Assembly (NCBI RefSeq): GCF_024721175.1
Contig: NZ_CP099399.1
Coordinates: forward strand, 1-64,000
From: Rhizobium sp. Pop5
GTDB taxonomy: Bacteria > Pseudomonadota > Alphaproteobacteria > Rhizobiales > Rhizobiaceae
Length of the DNA stretch: 64,000 nucleotides
Direction of reading: 5' to 3'
The notes under the pieces: generated by a model
Database searches by the model: none
What the model saw: the letters and a program-made list of their open reading frames with translations, nothing else
What the model was told of the DNA's origin: nothing
Made by a program: the position numbers and the translations under genes
Shown here: piece after piece, positions 55,707 through 64,000 of the stretch
Layout: the number at the start of each line of letters is the position of its first letter
Position numbering within the stretch: the stretch's first letter is position 1

Positions 55707-56606
55707 TTATATTCTGTCTGCGACTTCTCCGCTCGAGGGGATCGAAGGTTGCGCTCCGGCCTTGAGGCATGCGAGCGAACCGGCAACGGCTGCGCGGCGC
55801 AGCGCCGAGGCGAAATCGAGCCCCTCGTCGAGGCTCGCGGCGAAATAGCCGCAGAAGGTGTCTCCCGCGCCGACCGTATCGACAGGTTCGATCACCAGGC
55901 CCCGAGCCCTTGAAATTGCCCCGTCGCGAATGGCGATAACCCCATCGCCGCCGAGCGTCACGATCAGCGTCTGGCCGGTCTCCTGATGCAGGCGGAGAAG
56001 CGCTGCCTCGCGCGCGGCGGCGTCCATGCCGTTCTGTCCGGCGAGCCGCTCGAACTCGGTCTCGTTGGCAATGACGATATCAGCGAGCCGGCCGAGACGC
56101 GGCGCGTCGGGGATCAGCGGAGCAAGGTTGAGAATGCTGGTGACGCCCTTGGCGCGGGCGGCCGACAGCGCGCGCTCGACGGCCGCGACGGGCACTTCGA
56201 GCTGCAGCATCAGGATATCGCCTTCGTTCATGCCGCCGACAGCAGTTTCGGCATCGGCTGATGTGACCAGGCCGTTGGCGCCAGGAACGACGGCAATCAT
56301 GTTTTCCCCGTCACCGCCGACAAGGATCAGCGCCGTGCCGGTGGGACCATCGACATGGCTGACGAGGGAGAGATCGGTTCCCGCATCGTCGAGCAGGGCA
56401 AGGGCATCAGCGGCAAAGGCATCCTTGCCGACGGCGCCGGCCATATGCACGTGGCGGCCGGCGCGGCGCGCCGCCAGCGCCTGGTTGGCGCCCTTGCCAC
56501 CGGCTGCCGTGGCAAAACCGTTGCCGGCCACGGTTTCGCCGGGCTTCGGCAGGCGGTCGGTCGTGGCGATGAGATCCATGTTGATGGACCCGAAAACTGT
56601 AATCAT
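55707..56606 (-). CDS. rbsK: Ribokinase (PfkB family)
   Basis: The 299-residue PfkB kinase phosphorylates a sugar, most likely ribose. It has the N-terminal GSINMDLIATTDRLPKPGETVAGNGF (by position 5-30), the substrate-binding GGKGANQALAARRAG and the C-terminal ATP site/catalytic base EPVDTVGAGDTFCGYFAASL (D in GAGDTF). These match RbsK better than fructokinase or adenosine kinase. It is alone, not beside rbs transport genes, so the substrate could also be a nucleoside sugar. It is 86 bases downstream of rmuC on the same strand. Confidence 0.88.
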   Translation of the reverse strand: MITVFGSINMDLIATTDRLPKPGETVAGNGFATAAGGKGANQALAARRAGRHVHMAGAVGKDAFAADALALLDDAGTDLSLVSHVDGPTGTALILVGGDGENMIAVVPGANGLVTSADAETAVGGMNEGDILMLQLEVPVAAVERALSAARAKGVTSILNLAPLIPDAPRLGRLADIVIANETEFERLAGQNGMDAAAREAALLRLHQETGQTLIVTLGGDGVIAIRDGAISRARGLVIEPVDTVGAGDTFCGYFAASLDEGLDFASALRRAAVAGSLACLKAGAQPSIPSSGEVADRI

Positions 56607-56692
56607 GAAGATGCCTCGTCATCTGGAGCCTGCTGGCGACGGCATGCTCCAACTTTTCGGTAGAATTGCGGGCGCGACACTGCCCGAAGCGG

Positions 56693-57913
56693 TCACTCCT
56701 CGTCAACCACCCGCAGCTTGAGAAGGCCGGTGCGGCTTTCCACTGATTTGGTCGCGGGCTCGCTGTCCCGGGCCGGCTTGCCGTCGCCCGCCTCGAATTC
56801 CAGCGCTTCGATCTTGGCACCGCGCTTGGTGAGCTTGTCGGCAGAGGTGACAACCATGTCGATATCCTTCTGCGCCATGGCGAAATGGCCTTGCAGCTTG
56901 CGCACCCGCTCGTCGAGACGGCCGAGATCGTCCATCAGGATCGCCACCTCGCCCTGGATCAGATGCGCCTGCGCCCGCATGCGCTGATCCTTGAGGACGG
57001 CCTGGATGACCTGGATCGACAACATCAGCAGCGACGGCGAGACGATGACGATGCGCGAACGGTGCGCCTTCTGCACCACCGGTTCGAAGTTTTCATGGAT
57101 CTCGGCGAAGATCGATTCGGAGGGCACGAAGAGAAAGGCCGTATCCTGGGTTTCCCCCTGGATCAGATATTTCTCCGAAATGTCCCGGATATGGACTTCC
57201 ATATCGCGGCGGAACTGCTGACTTGCGATCTTGCCGGCCTCGGGACTGCCCGCGTCACGAATCGCGTTCCAGGCTTCGAGCGGGAATTTCGCGTCGATCA
57301 CCAGCGACGGTGCGTCGTTCGGCATGCGGATCGTGCAGTCCGGCCGCGAGCCGTTGGAGAGCGTCGGCTGGAAGGCATAGGCGCCCATCGGCAGGCCATC
57401 GGCGATGATCGTTTCCATACGCGATTGGCCGAAGGCGCCGCGCGTCTGCTTGTTGGACAGAATGGCCTGCAAGCCGACGACATCCTTGGCGAGAGTCTGG
57501 ATATTGTTCTGTGCGGCATCGATGACCGCCAGTCGCTCCTGAAGCCGCTGCAGGTTCTCATGCGTCGATTTCGTCTGCTCGGTGATCGTCGAACTCACTC
57601 GCTGCGACATGCCGTCCAGGCGTTGGTTGATCGCCTGGTTGAGTTCGCTCTGCCGTGCGCCGAAGACCTCGGCCATGGCCGTGATGCGGCCCTGCATCTC
57701 CGCCTGGATTTTCAGAAGCTCGGCCATGCGGGCCTCACCTTCGGCCGCGCGCAGGCTAGCCTCCTCCGCCTGCTCGCGGCGAAGGCTGGCGCCGCGCAAG
57801 AGAAGGGCGACCGCCAACAGGACGAGGACCGCAAGAGCCCCGCCGGCAAGCGCCAGCATGGCCGGGCTGATCGAGACAAGGGAAAGAGCGAACGAATCGG
57901 AATGACTGGTCAT
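56693..57913 (-). CDS. rmuC: DNA recombination protein RmuC
   Basis: RmuC limits inversions at short repeats in E. coli and has a nuclease-like (PD-(D/E)XK) core. The 406-residue protein has an N-terminal membrane helix (LALAGGALAVLVLLAVALLL at about 20-39), a coiled coil with many Glu/Gln (about 45-135) and the RmuC domain with CTIRMPNDAPSLVIDAKFPLEAW (by position about 193-215), which holds the catalytic D-(x)n-DAK residues. The start ATG is clear. rbsK follows. Confidence 0.92.
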   Translation of the reverse strand: MTSHSDSFALSLVSISPAMLALAGGALAVLVLLAVALLLRGASLRREQAEEASLRAAEGEARMAELLKIQAEMQGRITAMAEVFGARQSELNQAINQRLDGMSQRVSSTITEQTKSTHENLQRLQERLAVIDAAQNNIQTLAKDVVGLQAILSNKQTRGAFGQSRMETIIADGLPMGAYAFQPTLSNGSRPDCTIRMPNDAPSLVIDAKFPLEAWNAIRDAGSPEAGKIASQQFRRDMEVHIRDISEKYLIQGETQDTAFLFVPSESIFAEIHENFEPVVQKAHRSRIVIVSPSLLMLSIQVIQAVLKDQRMRAQAHLIQGEVAILMDDLGRLDERVRKLQGHFAMAQKDIDMVVTSADKLTKRGAKIEALEFEAGDGKPARDSEPATKSVESRTGLLKLRVVDEE

Positions 57914-58114
57914 GCCGCAACCATAACAGAAGAAATGACAACATATAGATCAAAACGTGAACAAAATTGACGGTCCCCAATATCTTCGCAAACCGCTGTT
58001 CTTCCTCATCACAAAAAAATCGCAGCCTAATTTAACGATTGCTCAACCATATTCGCCAAAACCTGTGGCGTAGAATTTCCCTCCCGCGCGTTTGCGCCAA
58101 GCATAGAGATCCCC

Positions 58115-59611
58115 ATGACGTCCCAGCAGACCGACAGTGCCCTCGGGCAGCGCCTTGATTTCATCGAACTGGATGAGGCGGCGCGCAAGTCGATGCGAGA
58201 TCTGCGCCCTGTCATATCGGAGCTGATCGGCGGCGCGCTCGACAAATTCTACGCCAAGATCGCCAGGACCTCCGCCGTCGCCGGCCTTTTTGCCGATAAA
58301 TCCCATATGGGTCACGCCAAGAAGCGCCAGCAGGATCATTGGGCCAATCTCGCCGGCGGTGCATTCGACGAGAGCTACGTTGCCGGCGTGACTGCCGTCG
58401 GTCGCACACATGCCCGCATCGGGCTGGAGCCGCGCTGGTATATCGGCGGTTACGCCATCCTCATGTCGGAACTCGTCAAGGGCATCATGGAGAAACAGTG
58501 GCCCTCGGTCTTCGCGCGCCGGCAGGGCAAGCAGCTGGCCGAGACGCTGTCGGCCGTCATCAAGGCCGGCATGCTCGACATGGATTATTCCATCTCGGTC
58601 TACTTGGAAACGCTTGAAGCCAAGCGGCGTGCATTGGAGGAGGAGCGCGCCCAGGCCGAGGCCGACCAGAAAATGGCGCTGGAGCAACTGCGCCGCGGTC
58701 TGGAAGCGCTGTCGAACGGTGATCTGGAAGCCACCCTCCCGATCGATCTGCCGGGCAACTTCCGGCAGATGGCCGAGGATTATAACCGCGCCGTCAGCGC
58801 CCTTCGCAAGTCTTTTGCATCCGTGCGCGACACATCGGGCCATATCATGAGCGGCGCCGACGTCATTTCCAACGCCACCAACGACCTTGCGCTGCGCACC
58901 GCCCAGCAGGCGGCGGGCGTCGAGGAAAGTTCGGCCGCCCTGCAGCAGCTTTCCGTCAGCGTCGGGCAGACAGCCGCCAATGCCGAGAAGGCATCGGATG
59001 CCGTGCGCGAGACGCAGCAGAAGGCAAAGAACTCGGGTGAACTCGTCACCAGCGCCGTTTCGGCGATGGCCGGCATCGAAAAATCTTCGACCGAGATCTC
59101 CAAGATCATCGGCGTCATCGACGAGATCGCCTTCCAGACCAATTTGCTCGCATTGAATGCCGGTGTCGAAGCGGCCCGTGCCGGTGACGCCGGCAAGGGT
59201 TTTGCGGTCGTCGCCCAGGAGGTCCGCCAGCTCGCCCAGCGCACCGCCGACGCAGCCAAGGAGATCAAGAACCTCATCTCTCAGAGTTCGACCCAGGTCA
59301 ACCAGGGTGTCGGCATCGTCTCCAGCACCGGCGAGGCGCTGAACGACATGATCGGCCGCATCGATATCATCAACCGTTTCGTCGCCGATATCGCCGCCAC
59401 CGCCCGCGATCAGGCGACCGGCGTCAACGAGGTCAGCGTAGCGATCCGCAGCATGGGCGAAATCACCCAGCAGAATTCAGGCATGGTCGAGCATACGTCG
59501 GCGGAAACCCGCCGCCTCAAGGACGAGGTGGAGAGCCTGATCGAGCTCTTGCGGCGCTTCCGCGCCCGGCCGGAGAGCCATTCCGTCATCTCCGCCCGCC
59601 GGGCGGCGTGA
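58115..59611 (+). CDS. Globin-coupled methyl-accepting protein (HemAT-type aerotaxis sensor)
   Basis: This 498-residue soluble receptor has an N-terminal protoglobin (globin-coupled sensor) domain with the proximal heme His in VGRTHARIGLEPRWYIGGY (H99), a central linker (about 180-230) and a C-terminal methyl-accepting domain with the signalling tip LLALNAGVEAARAGDAGKGF. No membrane helix is present. HemAT proteins bind oxygen through heme and steer aerotaxis; oxygen, NO or CO sensing is possible here. It has no CheR-docking pentapeptide at the C-terminus, unlike the neighbouring receptor. It lies alone between rmuC (divergent) and def. Confidence 0.93.
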   Translation: MTSQQTDSALGQRLDFIELDEAARKSMRDLRPVISELIGGALDKFYAKIARTSAVAGLFADKSHMGHAKKRQQDHWANLAGGAFDESYVAGVTAVGRTHARIGLEPRWYIGGYAILMSELVKGIMEKQWPSVFARRQGKQLAETLSAVIKAGMLDMDYSISVYLETLEAKRRALEEERAQAEADQKMALEQLRRGLEALSNGDLEATLPIDLPGNFRQMAEDYNRAVSALRKSFASVRDTSGHIMSGADVISNATNDLALRTAQQAAGVEESSAALQQLSVSVGQTAANAEKASDAVRETQQKAKNSGELVTSAVSAMAGIEKSSTEISKIIGVIDEIAFQTNLLALNAGVEAARAGDAGKGFAVVAQEVRQLAQRTADAAKEIKNLISQSSTQVNQGVGIVSSTGEALNDMIGRIDIINRFVADIAATARDQATGVNEVSVAIRSMGEITQQNSGMVEHTSAETRRLKDEVESLIELLRRFRARPESHSVISARRAA

Positions 59612-59709
59612 CGCGAATATGGCGAAATTCCGGGTGGGTATGGGAAAAAAGCGTATTCCCCGCCCGCCGGATAATTCCATAGTCGGAAAAGATGGGTTAT
59701 GGGAACGCC

Positions 59710-60225
59710 ATGACCATCAAGCCACTCATCATTCTTCCCGATCCCCTTCTTCGCCAGCTCTCCAAGCCGATCGAGCGGGTGGATGTCGATCTGCAGCGCC
59801 TTGCCGACGACATGCTGGAAACCATGTACGACGCCCCTGGTATCGGCCTTGCCGCAATCCAGATCGGCGTGCCGCGCCGCATGCTCGTTATCGACGTGTC
59901 GCGCGAAGGTGAAGAAAAGCAGCCGCAGGTCTTCATCAACCCGGAGATCGTCACATCCTCCGACGAGCGTTCCGTCTATGAGGAAGGCTGCCTGTCGATT
60001 CCGGATTATTATGCCGAAGTCGAGCGCCCGGCTGTCGTCTCGGTCAAATATCTCGACCGAAACGGCAAGGAACAGACGGTGGAAGCCGACGGCCTGCTCG
60101 CCACTTGCCTGCAGCACGAGATCGACCATCTGAACGGCGTGCTGTTCATCGACCATATCTCGCGGCTGAAGCGGGAAATGGTGATCAAGAAGTTCACCAA
60201 GGCGGCGAAGTCCAAGGCGCTCTGA
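59710..60225 (+). CDS. def: Peptide deformylase
   Basis: Def removes formyl from new N-terminal methionine. The 171-residue protein has the three motifs [17 protein letters not shown] (Cys ligand) and QHEIDHLNG (two His ligands and catalytic Glu). The ATG at 59710 was chosen by family alignment; an ATG at 59692 is possible. Its stop codon lies inside a 16-bp perfect inverted repeat. The usual partner fmt is separated from it by a toxin-antitoxin pair. Confidence 0.96.
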   Translation: MTIKPLIILPDPLLRQLSKPIERVDVDLQRLADDMLETMYDAPGIGLAAIQIGVPRRMLVIDVSREGEEKQPQVFINPEIVTSSDERSVYEEGCLSIPDYYAEVERPAVVSVKYLDRNGKEQTVEADGLLATCLQHEIDHLNGVLFIDHISRLKREMVIKKFTKAAKSKAL

Positions 60226-60253
60226 CGACGCATTGAAAATGCGTCGTCAGAGC
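60219..60253 (+). repeat. Perfect 16-bp inverted repeat across the def stop codon
   Basis: GCTCTGACGACGCATT (60219-60234), loop GAA, then AATGCGTCGTCAGAGC (60238-60253). The def stop TGA (60223-60225) lies in the left arm. No T-run follows. It may act as a weak terminator or a 3' stabiliser, or mark one junction of the toxin-antitoxin insertion. Confidence 0.7.
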
Positions 60254-60256
60254 ATT

Positions 60257-60275
60257 ATGATATCGCCGATATCAT
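60257..60275 (+). promoter_or_regulatory. Operator-like palindrome of the toxin-antitoxin pair
   Basis: ATGATATC (60257-60264), spacer GCC, GATATCAT (60268-60275) is a perfect 8-3-8 inverted repeat ending 4 bases before the GGAGG ribosome binding site of the antitoxin. FitA/VapB-type antitoxins bind such short palindromes to autoregulate; here that is inference. Confidence 0.55.
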
Positions 60276-60289
60276 GATGGAGGTGCCGA

Positions 60290-60550
60290 ATGGGTGATCT
60301 GCTTATCCGGGATGTTCCGGACGCCATGAAGCGGCAGCTTCAGGAAAGCGCGCAACGCAATGGCCGCAGCCTTTCGGAAGAAGCAATCGAAATCATCCGT
60401 CGGCAGATCGCTGCTGAGCGTTCGGGAGCGCCTGCAGGGCGGCGTCTGCGATCGCTGATGGGAGAGGAAAGATTGAGCGATGACGAAGTGAAGGCTATCG
60501 CTGCGTCTCGCCACGAAAGTGATCGCGAACCGCCGCGTTTCGACAGATGA
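60290..60550 (+). CDS. FitA/VapB-type ribbon-helix-helix antitoxin
   Basis: The 86-residue protein has an N-terminal ribbon-helix-helix domain (LLIRDVPDAMKRQLQESAQR then GRSLSEEAIEIIRRQI, residues about 4-45) for DNA binding and dimerisation, and a C-terminal tail rich in charged residues that would wrap the toxin. This is the FitA (Arc/CopG-like) antitoxin layout. GGAGG lies 6 bases upstream of the ATG. Its stop overlaps the toxin start as ATGA. The pair sits between def and fmt. Confidence 0.85.
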   Translation: MGDLLIRDVPDAMKRQLQESAQRNGRSLSEEAIEIIRRQIAAERSGAPAGRRLRSLMGEERLSDDEVKAIAASRHESDREPPRFDR

Positions 60551-60966
60551 TCGTCCTTGATACGAACGTAATATCCGAATTGCAGGGAAGAACCCACAGC
60601 GAACGGGTATTGAACTGGCTGGACGCTTACGACGTCGAGACGCTGTTCCTGACGACGATCTCCGTCGGGGAAATGCGTTATGGGCTTGAACTCCTTGATG
60701 ACGGCAGGCGAAAGACGGCATTGATTTCCGACTTCAACCGGATCGAGTCCGAATTTGCCGGTCGCATCCTCGGTTTTTCGCTCAGCGCAGCCAATCGCTA
60801 CGGCCTGCTGGCTGCAGCGCGCAGAAAGGCAGGACGGCCGGTGGAAACGAAGGATGCCATGATCGCCGCCATCTGCCTTTCAAACGGCGCGACGCTCGCC
60901 ACCTGCAACACCAGAGATTTCGAGGGGCTTGATCTCAAGCTCGTAAACCCGTTTGAAGACGGTTGA
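60547..60966 (+). CDS. PIN-domain toxin, FitB/VapC family
   Basis: The 139-residue PIN nuclease has the acidic catalytic set: D in [12 protein letters not shown] in [10 protein letters not shown] in KDAMIAAI and D in CNTRDFEGL. These match active VapC/FitB toxins, which are RNases that cut tRNA or rRNA; some VapC toxins cut initiator tRNA. Nothing suggests it is broken. It is coupled to its antitoxin by an ATGA overlap. fmt starts 20 bases after its stop codon. Confidence 0.88.
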   Translation: MIVLDTNVISELQGRTHSERVLNWLDAYDVETLFLTTISVGEMRYGLELLDDGRRKTALISDFNRIESEFAGRILGFSLSAANRYGLLAAARRKAGRPVETKDAMIAAICLSNGATLATCNTRDFEGLDLKLVNPFEDG

Positions 60967-60986
60967 TCCTCAATTGGCGAGATAGA

Positions 60987-61922
60987 ATGTCTCTTCGCAT
61001 CATTTTCATGGGAACGCCGGAATTCTCGGTCCCGACCCTGCGCCTGCTCGTTGAGGCTGGGCACAGCATCGTTGCGGTTTACACGCAGCCTCCGAGGCCG
61101 GGTGGGCGGCGCGGGCTCGATCTGCAGAAATCGCACGTGCATCAGGCGGCCGAACTGCTCGGTCTTCCCGTCTTCACGCCTGTCAATTTCAAAGACCCCG
61201 AGGAGCGTGAGCGTTTTGCCGCCTTCAATGCAGATGTCGGCGTCGTTGTTGCCTATGGATTGCTGCTGCCGGAGGCGATTTTGAACGGCACCAGGGATGG
61301 ATGCTACAACGGCCACGCCTCGCTGCTGCCGCGCTGGCGCGGGGCGGCACCCATTCAGCGGGCGATCATGGCCGGTGACGAAAAGACCGGCATGATGGTG
61401 ATGAAGATGGACAAGGGGCTCGATACCGGCGCGGTCGCGCTGACCCGTGAGATCGAGATTGAGCCGAACATGACGGCGGGCGAGCTGCACGACCGGCTGA
61501 TGCTGACCGGCGCCAAGGCGATGGCGGAGGCGATGGTAAAGCTGGAGATGAATGACCTGCCGCTGACCCCGCAGTCGGAAGAGGGCGTGCTCTATGCCGC
61601 CAAGATCGACAAGGCTGAGACGCGCATCGATTTCGCCCGAGATGCCAGGAATGTGCATAATCATATCCGTGGCCTGGCACCGTTTCCGGGCGCCTGGTTC
61701 GAGCTTGAGATCGGCAGCAAACCGGAGCGGGTGAAGGTGCTGGGCTCCGAGCTGGCGCAAGGGCAGGGCGCTGCCGGAGAACTGCTGACGGATGATCTCG
61801 TCGTCGCCTGCGGTTCGGGCGCGGTGCGGCTGACCAGGCTGCAGAAGGCGGGCGGCAAGCCGCTGGCCGCGGATGATTTCCTCAGGGGCACGCCGCTAGC
61901 CGCGGGCAAGAGGCTTTCCTGA
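60987..61922 (+). CDS. fmt: Methionyl-tRNA formyltransferase
   Basis: Fmt puts the formyl group on initiator Met-tRNA using 10-formyl-THF. The 311-residue protein has [16 protein letters not shown] at the start, the formyl-donor motif [20 protein letters not shown] with catalytic Asn/His and a following Asp in DKGLDTGAV, and a C-terminal OB-like domain. The ATG at 60987 starts the family sequence; the ribosome binding site is weak (GGCGAGA). Its stop overlaps the truA start (TGATG). A toxin-antitoxin pair lies upstream, between it and def. Confidence 0.95.
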   Translation: MSLRIIFMGTPEFSVPTLRLLVEAGHSIVAVYTQPPRPGGRRGLDLQKSHVHQAAELLGLPVFTPVNFKDPEERERFAAFNADVGVVVAYGLLLPEAILNGTRDGCYNGHASLLPRWRGAAPIQRAIMAGDEKTGMMVMKMDKGLDTGAVALTREIEIEPNMTAGELHDRLMLTGAKAMAEAMVKLEMNDLPLTPQSEEGVLYAAKIDKAETRIDFARDARNVHNHIRGLAPFPGAWFELEIGSKPERVKVLGSELAQGQGAAGELLTDDLVVACGSGAVRLTRLQKAGGKPLAADDFLRGTPLAAGKRLS

Positions 61923-62728
61923 TGCCACGGTTCTGCATGACCGTCGAATATGACGGCGGCCCTTATGTCGGCTGGCAGCGCCAGGAGAACGGCCACTCCG
62001 TGCAGGGAGCGCTCGAAGCAGCGGTGCTTTCGCTGACCGGCGAGACGGTATCGATCCGCGGTGCCGGACGCACCGATTCCGGCGTCCACGCCATGGGGCA
62101 GGTGATCCATGCCGATCTTTCGAAGGATTGGTCGCCCTACAAGTTGCAGAATGCGTTGAACGCGCATCTGAGGCTTGCCGGCGAGCGCGTCTCCATTCTC
62201 GACGTCGAGTTGGTTCCCGAATTCTTCGATGCCCGCTTCTCGGCGCTGAGACGTCACTACCTTTACCGTATCGTCAGCCGCCGGGCGCCGTTGGCGCTCG
62301 AGGCTGGCAAGGCCTGGTGGGTGCCGAAGGCGCTCGACCACGAGGTCATGCATGCAGCAGCCCAGAAATTGGTCGGCCGGCACGATTTCTCCACCTTCCG
62401 CTCCGCCCATTGCCAGGCGAACAGCCCTGTGCGCACGCTCGACCGGCTGGATGTGACCCGCAACGGCGAGTTGATCGAAATCCGCGCCACGGCGCAGAGC
62501 TTCCTCCACAATCAGATCCGTTCTTTCGCCGGAACGCTGAAACTCGCCGGTGAGGGCAAATGGACGCCGGAAGATGTGCAGGCGGCGCTCGAAGCGCAGG
62601 ACCGCAAGGCCTGCGGCCCGGTGGCACCGCCGGAAGGGCTCTATTTCATGCAGGTGGATTATCCCGAAGTGATCATCGACCGCCGCAGGCCGGCCGGCGA
62701 TGCCGATGAGAGTGACGATCTGTCGTAA
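61922..62728 (+). CDS. truA: tRNA pseudouridine(38-40) synthase TruA
   Basis: TruA makes pseudouridine at positions 38-40 of tRNA anticodon stems. The 268-residue protein has the catalytic Asp in [15 protein letters not shown] near residue 53 and the conserved FHARFSAL-like stretch ([17 protein letters not shown]). It starts by a one-base overlap with the fmt stop. def-fmt-truA is the usual rhizobial order, here interrupted by a toxin-antitoxin pair. Confidence 0.96.
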   Translation: MPRFCMTVEYDGGPYVGWQRQENGHSVQGALEAAVLSLTGETVSIRGAGRTDSGVHAMGQVIHADLSKDWSPYKLQNALNAHLRLAGERVSILDVELVPEFFDARFSALRRHYLYRIVSRRAPLALEAGKAWWVPKALDHEVMHAAAQKLVGRHDFSTFRSAHCQANSPVRTLDRLDVTRNGELIEIRATAQSFLHNQIRSFAGTLKLAGEGKWTPEDVQAALEAQDRKACGPVAPPEGLYFMQVDYPEVIIDRRRPAGDADESDDLS

Positions 62729-62734
62729 GCTCGA

Positions 62735-63331
62735 TCAGAGGGGATAGATGCCGAGGAAGTGCTGCAGATATTCCGAGAGGATCATCGATGGCACGAGCAG
62801 CGCCAGCGTCAGAGCGCCGACCATCAGGGCATGGCCGTGGCAGATCATCCGGAGAATGCGCGCAAGCACGAAGACCTGCGCCAGCATGAAGACGAGGAGC
62901 AGTATCGAGACGAGGCCGACGGCTCCGGGCAGAAAGAACACCAGCGCCAGCAGCAGTCCGTTGATATAAGAGAGCGGCACGCCGAGCCAATTGACGCTCA
63001 CGACGACGGGCGCGAAGCGCTCGCCCATGCGGAAGGCAAGCAGCAGTAGCCCGGCAAAGACCAGTGGCACGAACCAGTTGGCGACTTCGACGAGGCCGAG
63101 CCTGATATAGAAGGCGAAGTCGACATCGGCTTCCGGCGGCATCGATCGCAGAAAGGCCTGCCGCCACCAGAGCCAGGAAATACCCATCGGTGGCAGGCAC
63201 CAGACCATCGCCCAGAACGAGCGGTTGACACCGCGGTCCGACATGTCGAGGAAGCGGAAACCGCGCGGATCCAGCCGGATCAGCAGCCAGAGGCCGGCCA
63301 GATAATATTGAACTTCCCTAAGACCCGGCAT
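62735..63331 (-). CDS. Multi-pass membrane protein of unknown function
   Basis: The 198-residue protein has five or so hydrophobic stretches (for example [70 protein letters not shown]). I do not recognise a family. It has no signal peptide or catalytic motif. The ATG at 63331 overlaps the 3' end of dapE by 14 bases, which suggests translational coupling to dapE; a second possible start is at 63244. It faces truA. Confidence 0.7.
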   Translation of the reverse strand: MPGLREVQYYLAGLWLLIRLDPRGFRFLDMSDRGVNRSFWAMVWCLPPMGISWLWWRQAFLRSMPPEADVDFAFYIRLGLVEVANWFVPLVFAGLLLLAFRMGERFAPVVVSVNWLGVPLSYINGLLLALVFFLPGAVGLVSILLLVFMLAQVFVLARILRMICHGHALMVGALTLALLVPSMILSEYLQHFLGIYPL

Positions 63332-64000
63332 TGGCGAACCAGCGCGCGATGAAGGTTTCGTAGATCGCCGTCAGCGTTTCCAGGTCGGATACTGCGACGC
63401 GCTCGTCGACCATGTGCATCGTCTGGCCGACGAGGCCGAATTCGACGACCGGGCAATAATCCTTGATGAAGCGCGCATCCGACGTGCCGCCGGTGGTGGA
63501 AAGAGCCGGCGACTGGCCAGTCACGCTTTCGACTGCCGATGATAGCGAGGCGATCAGGCCGTTGTTGCGCGTGAGGAAGACATGGCTTGGCCGGTCGGCC
63601 CAGACGATGTCGTACCTCACCGGCTCCCGCCCCGGCCGCAGCCGGCCGTCAGTGGCCGCGGCATCGAGACGTCGCAGGATTTCGGCGCGAAGCGTCTCGG
63701 CCGTCCAGCTATCGTTGAAGCGGATGTTGAAGCTTGCCGATGCCTTGGCCGGAATGACGTTTGTCGCGGGATTGCCGACATCGACGGTGGTCACCTCAAG
63801 GTTCGACGGCTGGAAATCGTCGGTGCCGCCGTCGAAAGGCGGGTCCATCAGCGCCTGCGTCAGCTGCAGAATGCCGCGCACCGGATTGTCGGCAAGGTGG
63901 GGATAGGCCGCATGGCCCTGCACGCCATGAACCGTGATCTTGCCCGACAACGAGCCGCGCCGGCCGATCTTGATCATGTCGCCGAGCCTGTCCGGATTGG
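63318..64000 (-). CDS. dapE: Succinyl-diaminopimelate desuccinylase DapE, 3' part
   Basis: DapE removes succinate from N-succinyl-LL-diaminopimelate in lysine and cell-wall synthesis. The frame is open to the window end, so the N-terminal part is missing; 227 residues are present. Visible are the dimerisation domain ([22 protein letters not shown], by position), [24 protein letters not shown] near the active site and HMVDERV with the last metal-binding His. The enzyme is typical of proteobacteria. The membrane protein gene overlaps its stop. Confidence 0.93.
   Translation of the reverse strand, partial: NPDRLGDMIKIGRRGSLSGKITVHGVQGHAAYPHLADNPVRGILQLTQALMDPPFDGGTDDFQPSNLEVTTVDVGNPATNVIPAKASASFNIRFNDSWTAETLRAEILRRLDAAATDGRLRPGREPVRYDIVWADRPSHVFLTRNNGLIASLSSAVESVTGQSPALSTTGGTSDARFIKDYCPVVEFGLVGQTMHMVDERVAVSDLETLTAIYETFIARWFANAGS

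Overview
The window is a piece of core chromosome from a Rhizobium of the R. leguminosarum / R. etli type. The evidence is the high GC content, the rhizobial versions of DnaA, PraR, Mur, OlsA/OlsB, Tme (malic enzyme fused to a phosphotransacetylase domain) and RpoN with its 191-residue Hpf and 154-residue PtsN neighbours, and a gene order that follows the known alphaproteobacterial arrangement. Species cannot be named from sequence reading alone. Base 1 is the A of the dnaA start codon, so the replicon was probably rotated to begin at dnaA. The window holds about 65 protein genes, no rRNA, tRNA, CRISPR array, insertion sequence or prophage that I could recognise, and no gene-free stretch above 300 bases.

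Layout. 1-5.7 kb: dnaA, a saccharopine-dehydrogenase-like gene with a hairpin over its ribosome binding site, and the leftward operon rph-VOC-rdgB-hemW. 5.8-9.7 kb: heat shock and proteostasis (hrcA, grpE, a small heat-shock protein with a sigma-32-like promoter and a ROSE-type RNA thermometer, DUF1150) plus a nucleoside hydrolase. 9.8-12.4 kb: trmB (frameshifted), metK, praR. 12.5-23.3 kb: a long leftward series lnt, CBS protein, ybeY, phoH, miaB, olsA, mur, rimI, tsaB, an Nfu-type scaffold, a universal stress protein, trpS. 23.4-26.9 kb: an accessory-looking block (VOC, M15 peptidase, NAD-binding protein, DsbA-like protein, divergent LysR regulator) lying between trpS and murJ. 26.9-38.0 kb: murJ, glnD, a small unknown gene, mutS, then rightward tme, then leftward olsB behind a PHO-box-like site. 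38.1-46.5 kb: hybrid histidine kinase, lspA, two RNA methyltransferases (one frameshifted), Nudix, CoxG-like, GNAT, LapA-like, ihfB, sppA. 46.7-53.0 kb: lptC-lptA-lptB-rpoN, an inserted EamA exporter, hpf, ptsN. 53.1-59.6 kb: two chemoreceptors (one globin-coupled) flanking rbsK and rmuC. 59.7-64.0 kb: def, a FitAB/VapBC-type toxin-antitoxin pair, fmt, truA, a membrane protein and the 3' part of dapE.

How genes work together. rph-rdgB-hemW, miaB-ybeY-rimI-tsaB, trmB and truA serve RNA maturation and translation. hrcA, grpE and hsp20 form a heat-shock group. olsA and olsB together make ornithine lipids, and olsB carries a phosphate-starvation-type control site. lptCAB export lipopolysaccharide. 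rpoN, ptsN and glnD connect nitrogen control.

Main points for a second look: the toxin-antitoxin pair set between def and fmt with two perfect palindromes; the ROSE-like thermometer; the PHO-box-like site of olsB; the sequestered ribosome binding site at 1524-1568; and two single-base homopolymer frameshifts (trmB and an rRNA methyltransferase), which are either real lesions or sequencing errors.
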